A DNA stretch of 64,000 nucleotides, taken from assembly GCF_037893015.1 (NCBI RefSeq), contig NC_133663.1, forward strand, positions 2,612,878 to 2,676,877. Reading direction: 5' to 3'. The notes under the pieces are model-generated. The model saw only the letters and a program-made list of their open reading frames with translations, had not been told where the DNA came from and made no database searches. Shown piece by piece: positions 9,695-20,200 of the stretch. The first letter of the stretch is position 1. Each line of letters opens with the position of its first letter. Source of the stretch: Macrotis lagotis (lineage: Eukaryota > Chordata > Mammalia > Peramelemorphia > Peramelidae). The position numbers and the translations under genes are program-made.

Positions 9695-11204
9695 AATGAT
9701 GACCACCACCTATTCTTGGTTTCTTGCTAAAATCGAAGAGAATAAACTTCATGCCTTGCCTACATTTTCATTATTTTATTGTCAATCTAAAGTAGGTAAG
9801 GTTTTAATTATTTCCACATGTAACCATATAAATAAAGCCATATAGACAAATACACGTGTTCACACAAATATTTAAGAGTTTAGTCTTTTTCACGGAACTC
9901 TTTCTTAAAAAACCTCCCTCAGTGCAAAAGCTTGGGCTAGGGTTAGGGACTCCCAAAGTTGAGTCAGATCATCTGCGGATCCTGCACTCCCCTGCCTGCT
10001 ACAATGGGGCCTTAAACCCTTCTTCAGGTCATGAGTGCTGTGATCATGGTTGGGGTGACATCAGGTCTTTGTATTCCTGGCATCAGGGTCTATGAAGAGG
10101 AGGAGAAGACTGGGGGACCGGTTGGAGCCCTTCAGACTCAGTATTAGGAAAAGTTGACCCAGGCCCAGGTGGAGCCACCTGCCTCCTGAGAGGCCAGTGA
10201 GGTTGCAATGGAGCGTGAGGGTCTAGCCTTCTTCATCTGGGTAACCTTGGGCAGTAACCTCACTGGCCTGGGCCTCTGTTTCCTCCTCTGTAAATCAAAG
10301 GACTTGTGAGGGCCTCTGATGGCTCCGTAATTGGTTCTGTAATTCTGAGCTGGGCTGTGTGCCCCCGTGCTGATGGAGGGATCCCGCTTCTCACTGCTTT
10401 TCTAGTCATCCTGGCTCTTTCTCTAGAGTCAGGCCAACTTCTGGATGCTCTCAGTGACCCAGGTCATCATTGCCTGGTTTCCCGTTAAGACCATCACCTT
10501 CTCTAGTCTTGCTCCATGTTCTGACACCTTGAGAACAAGAGTTCAGGGAGTGACCAGCCAGTGGGACACTCTCCCCCTACCCCATGTCCTTCCTAGGCCC
10601 CTCCTCCAGCCCAGACCATTGAAAACTCACCAGCTTCTTTTGGGGAGCACTACATATATCGGCGCTTTTCTGCCTTTGTTGGACGTCACCCTTAACTGAC
10701 GGCTGCACTCCCAGAGTACTCTCTCTGTCCCCTCTCCAGTACCACATCCTTGATCCCTAAAACTATTTGTCCTTTGAGATACTTTAGGATGAAAAAGACC
10801 TAGACTCAGAACCAGAAGAGTTTAGAAGCTACCAGAGTCCAAATCCCTCTTGAGAAACAAGGCATCGCTGCAGTCAGAATTCGAACTCAGAGTCCTGGAC
10901 TCTGCTGGGTCTGCCCTTTCTGCAAACGGTGGCTCACTATTCTGACCTTGGGTGGTCCCCCTTTGCCCAGTCCAGGTCACTCTCAAAAAGCATTCATTCA
11001 TTCCTGAAGACCTCCCTTACGCAAGAGTGGGAACTGGACCAAGAGGCACTTGACGGAGGGCTGGAGAAGAGGGCAGGCTGCCCGGGATGCCCGTGGGTAT
11101 CTCTTCTGGTCTTTCCAGCTTCTTGCCCTCGTCCTGGCCTCCCCAGGGCTGGGGCTTGGCTTGGGAAATGTTCTAGGAGAACAAGTTTCTGCCGGTTCCT
11201 TAGC
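9695..11204. other. Unique DNA with MIR-like scraps
   Basis: Mostly unique. A decayed plus-strand MIR (TGGGTAACCTTGGGCAGTAA, CTGTTTCCTCCTCTGTAAAT) lies at 10215-10320. A possible second scrap at 10800-10910 is too decayed to classify. Confidence 0.4.
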
Positions 11205-11295
11205 ATTTCCCAAAGCAATTATGCGGCTCTGGGAGGAAGAAATCATTATGCATTTGGGTTGTAATTGCCTAATAATCTCAGGGCTCCAAAGCTCC
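11205..11295. promoter_or_regulatory. AT-rich island with POU/homeodomain-like cores
   Basis: Within GC-rich unique DNA, about 90 bp carries AAGCAATTATGCGG, AATCATTATGCATTTGG and TAATTGCCTAATAATC. Clustered ATTA and ATGCAT cores in non-repetitive DNA make it a candidate conserved non-coding element. Function is inferred only. Confidence 0.27.
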
Positions 11296-11760
11296 TTTCA
11301 GGTCAGGACTTGCTCAGGGCCTCTCACCAAATTACACAGTTTTTTCCTTATTCTCTTGCTGGCTTGGGTGCCCAGCTCTTACCCGACCAAGTGGGTCCCT
11401 GAGCTCCCTGGCAGCTTACCTGAAATTGCCCCATGGTGGGCAGCAGAGAAGCCAGGCCTGGGAACCACCAGACACCTGGCTGAGTCTCCCCCAGCTGTGG
11501 CTGTCCCCCTGGGGTCCCACTGATCCCTGACATCTCCCTCCCTACCCTAGGGTCTTTCTCTTTAGTCTGAGCACTTGCAGGGCATGGGGCTGAGGGGGTT
11601 GGGGGGCATCTGGGGGGTGTTATTGAATGGATGCCAGGCTGGGTTTCTGTTGCTTGGTGGGGCAGAACATGTAAGTGGGGACCTTGGTTTATTGTTGGTT
11701 GGCCCCTGGGACATGCATCTAATGTCCCATCTGCTGAGTATCCTCTTCCATACCTGGTCC
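11296..11760. other. Unique GC-rich DNA
   Basis: No recognised gene or repeat. A 157-codon open frame ending at 11523 has no family features and is probably chance. Confidence 0.4.
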
Positions 11761-12042
11761 TCTCTCTCTGTCTCTCTCTCTCTGTCTCCTCTGTCTCTCT
11801 CTGTCTGTCTCTCTGTCTGTCTCTCTGTCTCTCTGTCTCTGTCTCTCCGTCTCTCTGTCTCTGTCTCTCTCTCTCTGTCTCTCTCTGTCTCTCTCTGTCT
11901 GTCTCTCTATCTGTCTCTCTCTGTCTCTCTCTGTCTGTCTCTCTCTGTCTCTCCATCTCTCTGTCTCTGTCTCTCCATCTCTCTGTCTCTGTCTCTCTAT
12001 CTCTGTCTCTCTCTGTCTCTCTCTGTCTCTGTCTCTGTCTCT
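11761..12042 (+). repeat. TCTCTG microsatellite, 280 bp
   Basis: TC, TCTG and TCCATC units run almost without interruption, similar in composition to 2652-2800. Long open frames on both strands are repeat artefacts. Confidence 0.96.
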
Positions 12043-12135
12043 TTATAGGCAATGGATTTAAGTGACTTATCCAACACATAGCTAGTAAGCATCAAGTGTC
12101 TGAGGCCAGATTTGTGTCACCCAGCTGCCCCTCTC
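12043..12135 (-). mobile_element. SINE fragment
   Basis: Reversed tRNA-type SINE: TAGGCAATGGATTTAAGTGA, ATAGCTAGTAAGCATCAAGT, ending CACCCAGCTGCCCCT. The TC array sits where its A-rich tail would be, so the array may have grown from the tail. Confidence 0.7.
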
Positions 12136-12309
12136 CGGGCTCTCAATGCCCCCATGAGCTATGATCATTGACCCGGGGTTCATTGACCCTCAAGTGGGTG
12201 ACCTCTCAGGAATGACGACTTCCTTACAGACCAGCCACCGCTGCCACCTGGCCCTTAGCATCACCCCCAGAGACACCTCAGGGGGTCCACAGCAAGCCAA
12301 AGCAGAGAT

Positions 12310-12440
12310 CATATTTTACAATACAAAGAACACTGGCTTTGGAGTCAGAGAGCCCAGGGTTCAAATCCTGTCTCTTTTCCTTACTGTGTGACCTTAGGAG
12401 GCTGGACACTTCCCTTTCCTGGCCTCAGTTTGCTCCTCTG
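12310..12440 (+). mobile_element. MIR element
   Basis: Shows TTTGGAGTCAGAGAGCCCAG, GGTTCAAATCCTGTCTC, TACTGTGTGACCTTAGG and CCTCAGTTTGCTCCTCTGTG, the MIR order on the plus strand. Confidence 0.8.
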
Positions 12441-12929
12441 TGGCTGCCGGGTTGGACTTGCCTTCCAGGAGCGCCGGTCTAACGGAAGGAAGCTCCACAC
12501 CGAAGGCAGCTGAAGGGGGGCAGGACCTATTCCACTTGGGGGCATCATATTCCCTGGAATGGAAACCAAGTGGAGCCATTGATGGAAAATGGAGCTCCCT
12601 GCAAAATTCAGATCTGAGCCTCCAGAAAGGAAGGTTCTGGGGAGAGTTTACTGGGCCACCCTCCAATCAGAGGGGAGAGGAGGAGGGTGCTGAGATCACA
12701 GCTGAGTCCGCTGCACCCTCAGATCTCCCAGTTCAGCTTCTCCTGGCTCAGGCAGGAGGTTGTGGAGGTGAAACCTCACAGTCGCAGATGGGGAATGGAG
12801 AGCTAGGGCTGGGGCTGGGGGGTTGGGGAAGGAGGTGGGGGAGAAGGAGGGACCAGCTTTCTTGGGACAATGACCTCTTGGGGAATCAGTCTGGGGAAGC
12901 TTTGGGAGACCCTTTCAAATGTGTAAAAT
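12441..12929. other. Unique DNA with a G-rich patch
   Basis: An open frame of 163 codons runs 12440-12931 on the plus strand but starts in the MIR and has no recognisable domain. A run of G tracts at 12795-12845 could fold as a G-quadruplex. Confidence 0.35.
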
Positions 12930-13660
12930 AATATCAGAGATTACAAAGGAAAGCTATTATGATGAAATAGTGATGCACGACCCCTACCTAACAACTGGAA
13001 TTGAGGGGAAGTTCCTCGATGGAGAATGAACGAGCTATGAGAAGTGAAGCCGAGGGTGGTCTCAGAAGAATCTGTGTTTGCATGAACGATGCAGAGTGAA
13101 GGGATGAGCAGAACCGGGAGAACACACTTGCAGTAGCAGCAACACTGTGGGATTATCAAGTGGGAATGACTTTACTCCTCTCAGCACATCAATGATGTAA
13201 GACAATGACTAAGGACTCATGGTGGAGAATGCTGGTCACCTCCAGAGAGAACTCATGGCTGAACAGAGACTGAACCAAGCATTTTCTTTGTCTTTCCTTC
13301 CCTCCCTCCCTCCCTCCCTCCCTCCCTCCTTCCTTCCTTCCTTCCTTCCTTCCTTCCTTCCTTCCTTCCTTCCTTCCTTCTTTCCTACCTCCCTCCTTCC
13401 TTCCTTCCCTCCCTCCCTTCCTTCCTTCCTCCTTTCTTTTTTCTTTCCTTTTTTGTTTACATCTTCATGCACAAAATGACTAATATGGAAATGCTTTACA
13501 TGACCATACATGTAAAACCTATATCAGATTGCTTACTGTCTCAGGGAGGGGCAAGGTAAAAGAGGGAGAGATACAACTTGGAATTCAAAACTTAAAAATA
13601 CACCCAGGAATCTTAAAAATTCTTTACATGTAGTTGGGGAAACAATAAAATATCATTAAA
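12930..13660 (+). mobile_element. L1 3' end carrying a TTCC array
   Basis: L1 landmarks: GTGATGCACGACCCCTACC region, GATGAGCAGAACCGGGAGAA, CACCTCCAGAGAGAACTCAT, then ATGACTAATATGGAAATGCT, ATATCAGATTGCTTACTGTC and a tail with AATAAAATATC. The T-rich 3' UTR segment has been replaced by a TTCC microsatellite. Confidence 0.8.
13293..13441 (+). repeat. (TTCC/TCCC)n microsatellite in L1 3' UTR
   Basis: CCTCCC units grade into about 15 TTCC units and then back into CCTCCC/TTCC. It occupies the position of the T/C-rich segment of the L1 3' UTR. Confidence 0.95.
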
Positions 13661-14499
13661 AATAAATGACATGCACCCACCCCAGATGGCGAGGTTTGAT
13701 GGTCTCTGGGGTCCTCCTCAGCACCAGCGTCTGAGCCTGTGACCTGATCTTAGCCCAGTTCTGGGGAGTCTAGGCCACGACTTGAGCTCTGGCCACAGGG
13801 GTGAAGAGCCCATGAAGCCCACGGCAGCAGTTTGGAAGACAGACTCAGTCAGCTTGCAGGAAAACAGTAAGGAAGCTGGAGGCCCCCCTTTTATCTGACT
13901 CATCTGACACCCGGGGCTCAGCCATTCAGACTCCTGGAGCCTCTGGGAGTGTTCTCATCTGAAGGGGGGGAAGCATCCTTGGAGATGTGAAAAGTCTAAT
14001 GAGTGTGAGGGAGCCCTACTCCATCCTGTCACCTCCACAGAGACGCTGTTTGGCCAGGTAAATGAAAAGTGCTTCTGGGAAACCCCAGCCCTGGAGAACC
14101 CACCCGACAGAGCGTGGGATGGAGGTGGGCAGTGTGTGTAACCACAGCAAGAAATGCCCTGGCCAGGCTAGCCTGCCTCCTAGGCCATCCCCAAACATCC
14201 TGCATTTTGTCTTGCCACTGGACTTCAGTGACCCTGGAACAGAGTGAGGTGAATGGTGTTTTGCAGCTCTGTCCCACTTAATTCAATTCAGGAGCAAGTC
14301 AAGATAACACGTGGTATCATTGGTCCTTTTCACAAAACAAAGGACCCCCCCCTCCACCACCACCCTGCTGGGAATGGGCTCAAGGGTGGTTGCAGACAGT
14401 GTACCCATGAACAAGATGCTGAGATGTGGTCCAGATACCTGGGGTACCTTGGACAGAAGCGAGTGCCTGGACCAGAGAAGAGCAGCGAGGGCTGGTCAC
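13661..14499. other. Unique DNA
   Basis: No gene or repeat recognised. Short open frames on both strands overlap without motifs. Confidence 0.4.
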
Positions 14500-14610
14500 C
14501 AACCAGAGATCCCCAGGGGAGCACCCCAGGGACCCCGCCTATTTAACATTTTTATTTGTGACTTGGATGAAAGAGTAGATTTTAAAATTGTTTTGATTTT
14601 GTTATGCAGC
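14500..14610 (+). mobile_element. CR1/L3-type LINE reverse transcriptase remnant
   Basis: Translation of this stretch contains GAPQGPRLFNIFICDLDERV. This matches the CR1/L3 reverse-transcriptase block in which a G-x-PQG motif precedes L-F-N-I-F-I-x-DLD. The FADD motif that should follow is lost. Very old, inactive. Confidence 0.6.
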
Positions 14611-15844
14611 CTGAGCCATTAAAACAGTGATTTAGAAATGTCGATAGTGGACTCTCCTGTGCACTTAAATCACGACTATTTCCCTTTGGTATCCTCTCTT
14701 TACCAGTTAGAGAACTATCCCTTGTAGCGCCCCTGCTGCCCTCGGGTCCCTGGGAGGAGATTCAGGGGCTGAGTTTTAATCCTGAGTCATGTCACAAGAA
14801 ATTGTATAAATTGTATAAAATAAATTGTATAAAATCTCTGTGGCTCCTCAGAGCCTCAGCCGCCTTAGGAGTTGTATTTTTAAAATGCCTCAGTCTATCT
14901 CGCTCCTCATATGGAGCAAAAGAACAAGACAATGAGCCCTCCAGGTAAAGCCCTCAATCCCTACCTGTGTGACCCCCCTCCTGCCGCACCTTCTGGCCAT
15001 CTTCTCTGATGCTTCATCTCTGGGCAAGGATTGAGGTGAACACTGGAGATGCGGGCGATCCGGTCTGAGGGTTGAGGTGAGACCAAGTTATGCAGAGATG
15101 GGCAATGCCACCATGGAGTGTGATGTCTCATCCGGAAGCAGTAGGGGTAGGGGACCCCAGAAGCTTCAGGAGTCTCTGTAGCCTTGGATAGGACGGACCA
15201 GAGCAGGGAGTGCCGCTGGGAGGATCATGCGGCGGTCTTGGGGGGAGGCTGCTCCTGGACAGTGGTCTTGAAATGGAAAGAAGAGGGCCCGAGGTTGACA
15301 CAAGGGTGTAGGAAGAGATGACAAGGTCTGGCAGTGGGTGGGTAAAGACCCAGTAGTATCTGTCATGAGCTGCCAGCACCTTTTATCAGGAAATCAGGGT
15401 GATCCCCACCCACACCCCTGGATTTCTGAATGCAAGGCAGCATGGGAACATTCCCAAGTCTGGCATGTGGAAGGCAGGAGACTTCTGGGCTTGGGAGGGC
15501 AGAATCAGGAGAGGTGGGGGAAGGGGCAAAGAGGCCAGTGGAGGCCAATGTCTGGAAAAGGCAGGAGTCTGGTGGTCTGGAGTGGAGAGGCTGCCTCTGG
15601 GGGCTCTGACCTGAGTAGAGGTTGGAGGTCTCGGGGCTGGGGGCTTGTCTGTGCTCGTTCTTGTGGAGCCCTCGTTGGCTTTGCTAGGGTCTTGCCAGGT
15701 TTGGATCCGGGGCTTCTGTGAGAGCTTTCCAGGAGAGTCGCTGGGGTCGGGTGCCTCTTCCTCTGTCTCTGCCTCTCTCCCTCTGACTCAGTGCCGGTAC
15801 ACAGCCTCCCCTTTTATACATTGGACATGTCTATTTGTGTTAAA
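14611..15844. other. Unique DNA with a tiny tandem repeat
   Basis: At 14799-14835 the word AAATTGTAT recurs three times. The rest is GC-rich and unique with no recognised gene. Confidence 0.4.
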
Positions 15845-15945
15845 CGTTGTTGTTCTCTTGGTTCTGCTGTCTTCACTCAGCATCAGTTCCTGAAATCCTT
15901 TCCATGCTTCTCTGACCATTCATAGTAGAAACTTTTTCTAATGAA
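15845..15945 (-). mobile_element. L1 3'-end fragment
   Basis: TTGGTTCTGCTGTCTTCACT, CAGCATCAGTTCCTGAAATC and TCATAGTAGAAACTTTTTC are the reverse complement of the L1 segment encoding the ORF2 end. Confidence 0.7.
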
Positions 15946-17404
15946 TGATGACAAATGTTGTATAAAAGAGAAAAGTGAATTAAAATTTGATTATACACGT
16001 TCCTGTTTTAAAAATGTAGAAACTAACCTTTGCAAGGGAAGAATGCCTTCCAACACAATCGTCTTCTCTCCTTCCATTGGCATCCTGGCAATACCCTCAC
16101 AGAAACTGTACTGAAGGCCGAGCCGCCAATCAATTCCCTGGACCATGTTCCAGAAAGAATTGTCCCACAGGAGAAACGAAGAAGAAACAGGAAAGCAGCT
16201 GCAATGAGAGATCAAAGATCTGCCGTTTCTGCAGAACCTTCGGGACTGTCCAAGACAATTTCAAGAGGATTTGTCCGGTCACACCCAGGGCCTTTGATAA
16301 ACCTACCATTTTGATGTGGGGAGTCAGAGGGTAACGGGAGGGGGAGCTGCTCTGGCAGGGTTTGGAACAAAAGGAGTTTGGGCTTTGGGAACAGGTTTGC
16401 TGACTGGTTTGGAAACAATTTGAGGATGTGACCCCATTGTTCTTCATCAGGAATGGTCAGAGTCGGGGTGATGGCAGGATGATGGTGTGTGTGAGAACAA
16501 ACTGAGAGCGTGCCAAACACACGGAAGCTTATGGTCACAGATCTGCCTCCTGATTGGGCATTTAGCACAACCCAGTGGGCTGCCCTGGTGACCCTCCTTC
16601 ACAGCGCGGATCTCCCTCTCTCTGACTTAGGGCAGCTAGAAGGGCCCCCCACTTAGGGGCCTTGGGCAGCAGACCCCCTGTCCACCTCCAACAGAGGGGA
16701 GGGAAGGATGGCCCATCCCTTCAGAAACTATCTGAAAATGGATGGTTTTAGCATCACTCTCTATAAAGTGAGTGCAGAGCCCACTGCCCAAGGAGAGTCG
16801 GAGAGGGGCAGAGGGCTGCAGACACATCCCCGTGGTAGAGAAGGGAGGCTGCCTGGCATGGACCTTCCTGTGGGCACAGCCGTCCCTCATAGCCATAGGG
16901 CAGATAGAAGAGATGAGGAGCGGCAGGACAACCAGAGCCTGGATACTTTCGTTGTTTAGTTAGGGAAAAAGCAAGTCCTCCTGACTTAGGTGTAGCCCAG
17001 CATGTCTGAGGAGTCCTGACTGGTCGGGGCCAGGCGTCAAAGCCTCCGGAACCATCTCTCCAGCGGGCTCCTTGGCACCTGTCCCATACCCTCGTGCTTC
17101 AGGCGCAGTAGGCTGTACTCCCCAGGAAGGCTCAGAGCCCTTTGCCTAAGGGTGACCCACATTCACAGTCCCCTCAGACTAGATAGAATTCTAATAACCA
17201 TCCCTAGAGTGACTTCAAAGAAGCCACTGTCCCTTGGACTGGATGCCAACGCTTCCCAGGAAGGCTCCTATCTCACAAAAATACAATGGACGGAAAAAAG
17301 CTGTGGGCTTTGCAGCCAGGCTGAGTGCTCCCACGGGTTAAGATCTAACCCCCAAAAGGCTACTACCCAGAGGGGAAATTGTGGCAACATGCTCCACTGT
17401 ACAA
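15946..17404. other. Unique DNA
   Basis: No recognised repeat. A lysine/arginine-rich 94-codon frame at 16030-16314 resembles nothing I know and is overlapped by a longer frame on the other strand. Confidence 0.4.
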
Positions 17405-17715
17405 GCAGCTCTTCCTATTTATTTATTTATACAACACTTCCTATCTGTCTGTCTGTCTATCCATCTATCTAACTGTGTTTTATATATATATTTGCATTAT
17501 GCAAATCACTTTGCAAACATTATCTCATTTCCTTAGCACCCCTCTTTACAGATTTAGTAAACTGAGGTAAACAGAGGTCAAGTGACTTATCCAGGGCTGC
17601 AGATGAGGAAACCGAGGCAGGAGGAGGGTAAATGACTTGGCCAGGGTCACATTGCTTACACTTGGATTTGACCTCATGACCTCCGGTCCCAAATCCAGGC
17701 CCTATCTATTGTGCC
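17405..17715 (-). mobile_element. MIR-like SINE copy with short tetranucleotide runs
   Basis: Contains ATTTATTTATTTAT and CTGTCTGTCTGTCTATCC runs, then TTTGCAAACATTATCTCATT, AAACTGAGGTAAACAGAGGT, TCAAGTGACTTATCCAGGG and a reversed SINE end. The GATGAGGAAACCGAGGCAGG block repeats the preceding segment, so two copies may be fused. Confidence 0.6.
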
Positions 17716-19157
17716 CCTTGAATGGTGGCATGGCCACAGCAGTGACACAGGATGTTGCTCGAGATAAAACTCTACCTGTACTCCAGTTCAAGGCCTCCTC
17801 CACGGGGCAGGACACAGGCAGAGCTGCCAGGAACTCGGGCCACCCTCACCAGGCAAGGAGAACTGAGCAGTCTCCACCAGTGAAGAGCATCACATGTAAA
17901 TGACCTCTGAACCTCCAGGCCCACCTTGGGCTCAGGTGTTCCAGGAGGCCTTCAGCAGGGGCTGTTGGGGAACCCCAGACCCATCTGGGGGAGTTGGAGC
18001 TTGAGTCCCCCTGAGAGGAAGACATCCAAGAAGTCCCTACTCTTCTGGGGCCAGGGGCCAGTGGCCAGCATGTTGGTGTCTTGGGTCCTGTCTGCCAAGC
18101 CCCCTTCCCTGGGGAGGACCAACCAGTGTCTGGTGCCCATTTCCAAATGAATCAGCCCGGCTGTTTTAGCTGTTCACCTTCTGAGATTGTAGCTCTGCTC
18201 AGCTGAGGAGCTTTCCCCAGGTTCACAGAGCTCCTGGCCAGGTCCCCAGGCCCCCAGATCCCCAGACCACCAGGCCCACAGGCCCCCAGACCCACAGGCC
18301 CACACCTGTTTGTCCTGTTCTAGAGCTATTCCTTCTCTAAATGACCCCCAGAGGCAGGGCTGTAGCTCCATCCACCTGACAGCTCTGGGGAAGGACTAAT
18401 TGATAGTCTGTAGGAGCCATTCCCAAGATCAAAGAGCAGCTGCACCTCACTTTCTTCCTCTGGCACCCCATAATCCCTCTCATTCTTGGACACCTTTGAT
18501 CTTCTGAAAGCTGCCCCAAAGGGTCCAGGACCAGCCTCCCATTGCTCCGCTTTCATTTTCTGCCCCTTCCTTTGCTCTCTCTCTCTCTAGTCCCCAGTGT
18601 TGGACCTCAGAGTGGAGTCCTGAGGTGTTGGGGAGAAGAGCCCTCAGAGGGGCTTGTTCCCCCTTCTTGGAACCAAGGATAGCCCAGGCTGGCCAATAAC
18701 CCCTCCTGGGGGCTCTACATGCAGAGCCTCTCCAGCAGCCCAGAAACATGGATTGCCAAGTCCTTGGGGATGCTGAACGAGGGGCTCTGGTGCCCTCATT
18801 TTATGGGGGAAGAAGCTGAAGAGTAGGGTTGGGGACTTGAGGTTGGCCTCACCCTCTACTGGCCACACTGGGGGGACAGGACCCGGGCCTTCTGACTCTC
18901 AGTCCCCAGCTTCCTCTTGGCCACAGGCCCTTCCCATGATGCTCCTGGACATTCAGTCTTTTTAGCCACCTTTTTTCCCTTTTAGAAAATTGTCCTATGA
19001 GAGACTTATGGCAGCAACTCCCCCAGCTGGGGAGGGTGGGCTTCCTCCCATTCTGTTGTTATTCTAAAAACTGATGTAAAATTCTATTAATATCTCAAGA
19101 GATTTGTAAACAGGTTGTTCCGTGGAGGGAAACAACGTTTAATCTGCCAGGAAAAAT
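17716..19157. other. Unique GC-rich DNA
   Basis: No gene recognised. Includes a CCCAGACC-type minisatellite at 18238-18306. An AT-rich patch at 19070-19150 holds a forkhead-like TTGTAAACAGG word. Confidence 0.4.
18238..18306. repeat. Short CCCAGACCAC/CCCACAGG minisatellite
   Basis: About 70 bp of degenerate units built from CAGGCCC, CCAGATCC, CCAGACC and CACAGGC. Nearest units are imperfect. Confidence 0.6.
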
Positions 19158-19477
19158 AATAATAACGATGATGTTCAGCCTACATTTTCAAAGAGGACTA
19201 CGACGTCAGGGAGGCGATGCCATGACGACAAGTACAAGCAGGGGGGGGGGCTGTGCTACGTTCCCAGCCTCACTCTCTCCTCCAGAGCCATCTGGATCCA
19301 GTGACCAGATGGGAATCAGGACGACTGGAGATGGCCCTGGAGGTGAAGCAATCAGGGCGAAGTGACTTGCCCAGGGTCACACAACACAACTAGCAAGAGT
19401 CAAGTGTCTGGGGCTGATTTTGAACTCCTGACTCCAAGGCCAGTGCTCTGTCCACTGAACCTCCTAGCTGCCCACCA
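19158..19477 (+). mobile_element. Composite marsupial repeat, head plus reversed SINE tail
   Basis: Head module: AAAGAGGACTACGACGTCAG, CCTCACTCTCTCCTCCAGAG, AATCAGGACGACTGGAGATG. It is joined to a reversed tRNA-SINE-like tail (AAGTGACTTGCCCAGGGTCA to CCTAGCTGCCC). A second copy with the same join lies at 53923-54217. Family name not known to me. Confidence 0.65.
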
Positions 19478-19559
19478 GAAAAATAGGTGATTGTAGGACG
19501 TACTCTGGCCGTTGCTGCCAACCCCACCCATCCTCCTGGACATCCTTGTAAGGCCCAGA

Positions 19560-19800
19560 GATCAGGTGGGAGAGTCTGAGAGAAGGAAGGGACCGCAGAG
19601 GCCTTCTCGCCAACCAGTCCACAAGAGGAACGTCTTTTGTGATGTCCTTGTCTCTGCTTGCAGGCCTCCAGTGGCGGGGAGCTCACCACTTCCCCAGGTG
19701 GTGTGGCCCACTTTAGGAGAGCTCTCGACACTAGGAGATCTTTGTAGCTTCTGCATCTGCTGCACAGATAGAGAGGGGACCTCCGCAAGGAGCGCTCCCG
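19560..19800 (+). mobile_element. Ancient interspersed repeat, unclassified
   Basis: Words GAAGGGACCGCAGAGGCCTT, CTCCAGTGGCGGGGAGCTCA, CCACTTCCCCAGGTGG and TAGGAGAGCTCTCGACACTA resemble a common mammalian CR1/L3-like 3' end. Classification is from memory only. Confidence 0.45.
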
Positions 19801-20056
19801 TCCTGTCAGAGCATGTGGGGGGCGAGGGAGTGGGAGGCGACCTCAAGAGGTTTGGAGATGAAGAGAATGGCAGAAGAGGAAGCTCATGCTCAATAGCCTC
19901 AATTTTTCCAGTACGAAGGCCAGGTGTGTGGGAAGAGGCAGGAAGAGAAGGAAGGCGTCGGTGGGGGGTGAGACAGGGAATCACATAGGACTCCCTTGTT
20001 GTGAGGGTTCCCTTGAGCTTGGATAATCTGGATTTATAGAGTACCTGAAGGGAAGC
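19801..20056. other. Unique DNA
   Basis: Nothing recognised. Confidence 0.4.
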
Positions 20057-20200
20057 TAGCTGGGGCAGTGTTCAGTGTCCAGTGTCCAGGCCCGGTGTCA
20101 GGAAGACCTGAATTCAAATTCAGACTGAGACACTTCCTACCAGTCATCCTGGGCAAGTCACTTCACCCCGTTTGCCTGTCAAGTGAGCTAGAGAGAGCAT
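20057..20200 (+). mobile_element. tRNA-type SINE, diverged
   Basis: AGCTGGGGCAGTGTTCAGTG, GTGTCAGGAAGACCTGAATT, CATCCTGGGCAAGTCACTTC and GTTTGCCTG mark a plus-strand SINE without the long tail. Confidence 0.65.

Noticed and set aside
9935-9950. Telomere-like GGGCTAGGGTTAGGG
   Set aside because: Fewer than three units and single occurrence; a similar CTAACCCTAACCCT word near 38315 is also too short.
11348-12079. 243-codon minus-strand frame rich in R/E/T/D
   Set aside because: Produced by the TCTCTG array; the unique part has no domain.
12440-12931. 163-codon plus-strand frame
   Set aside because: Starts in a MIR element, G-rich composition, no recognisable motif.
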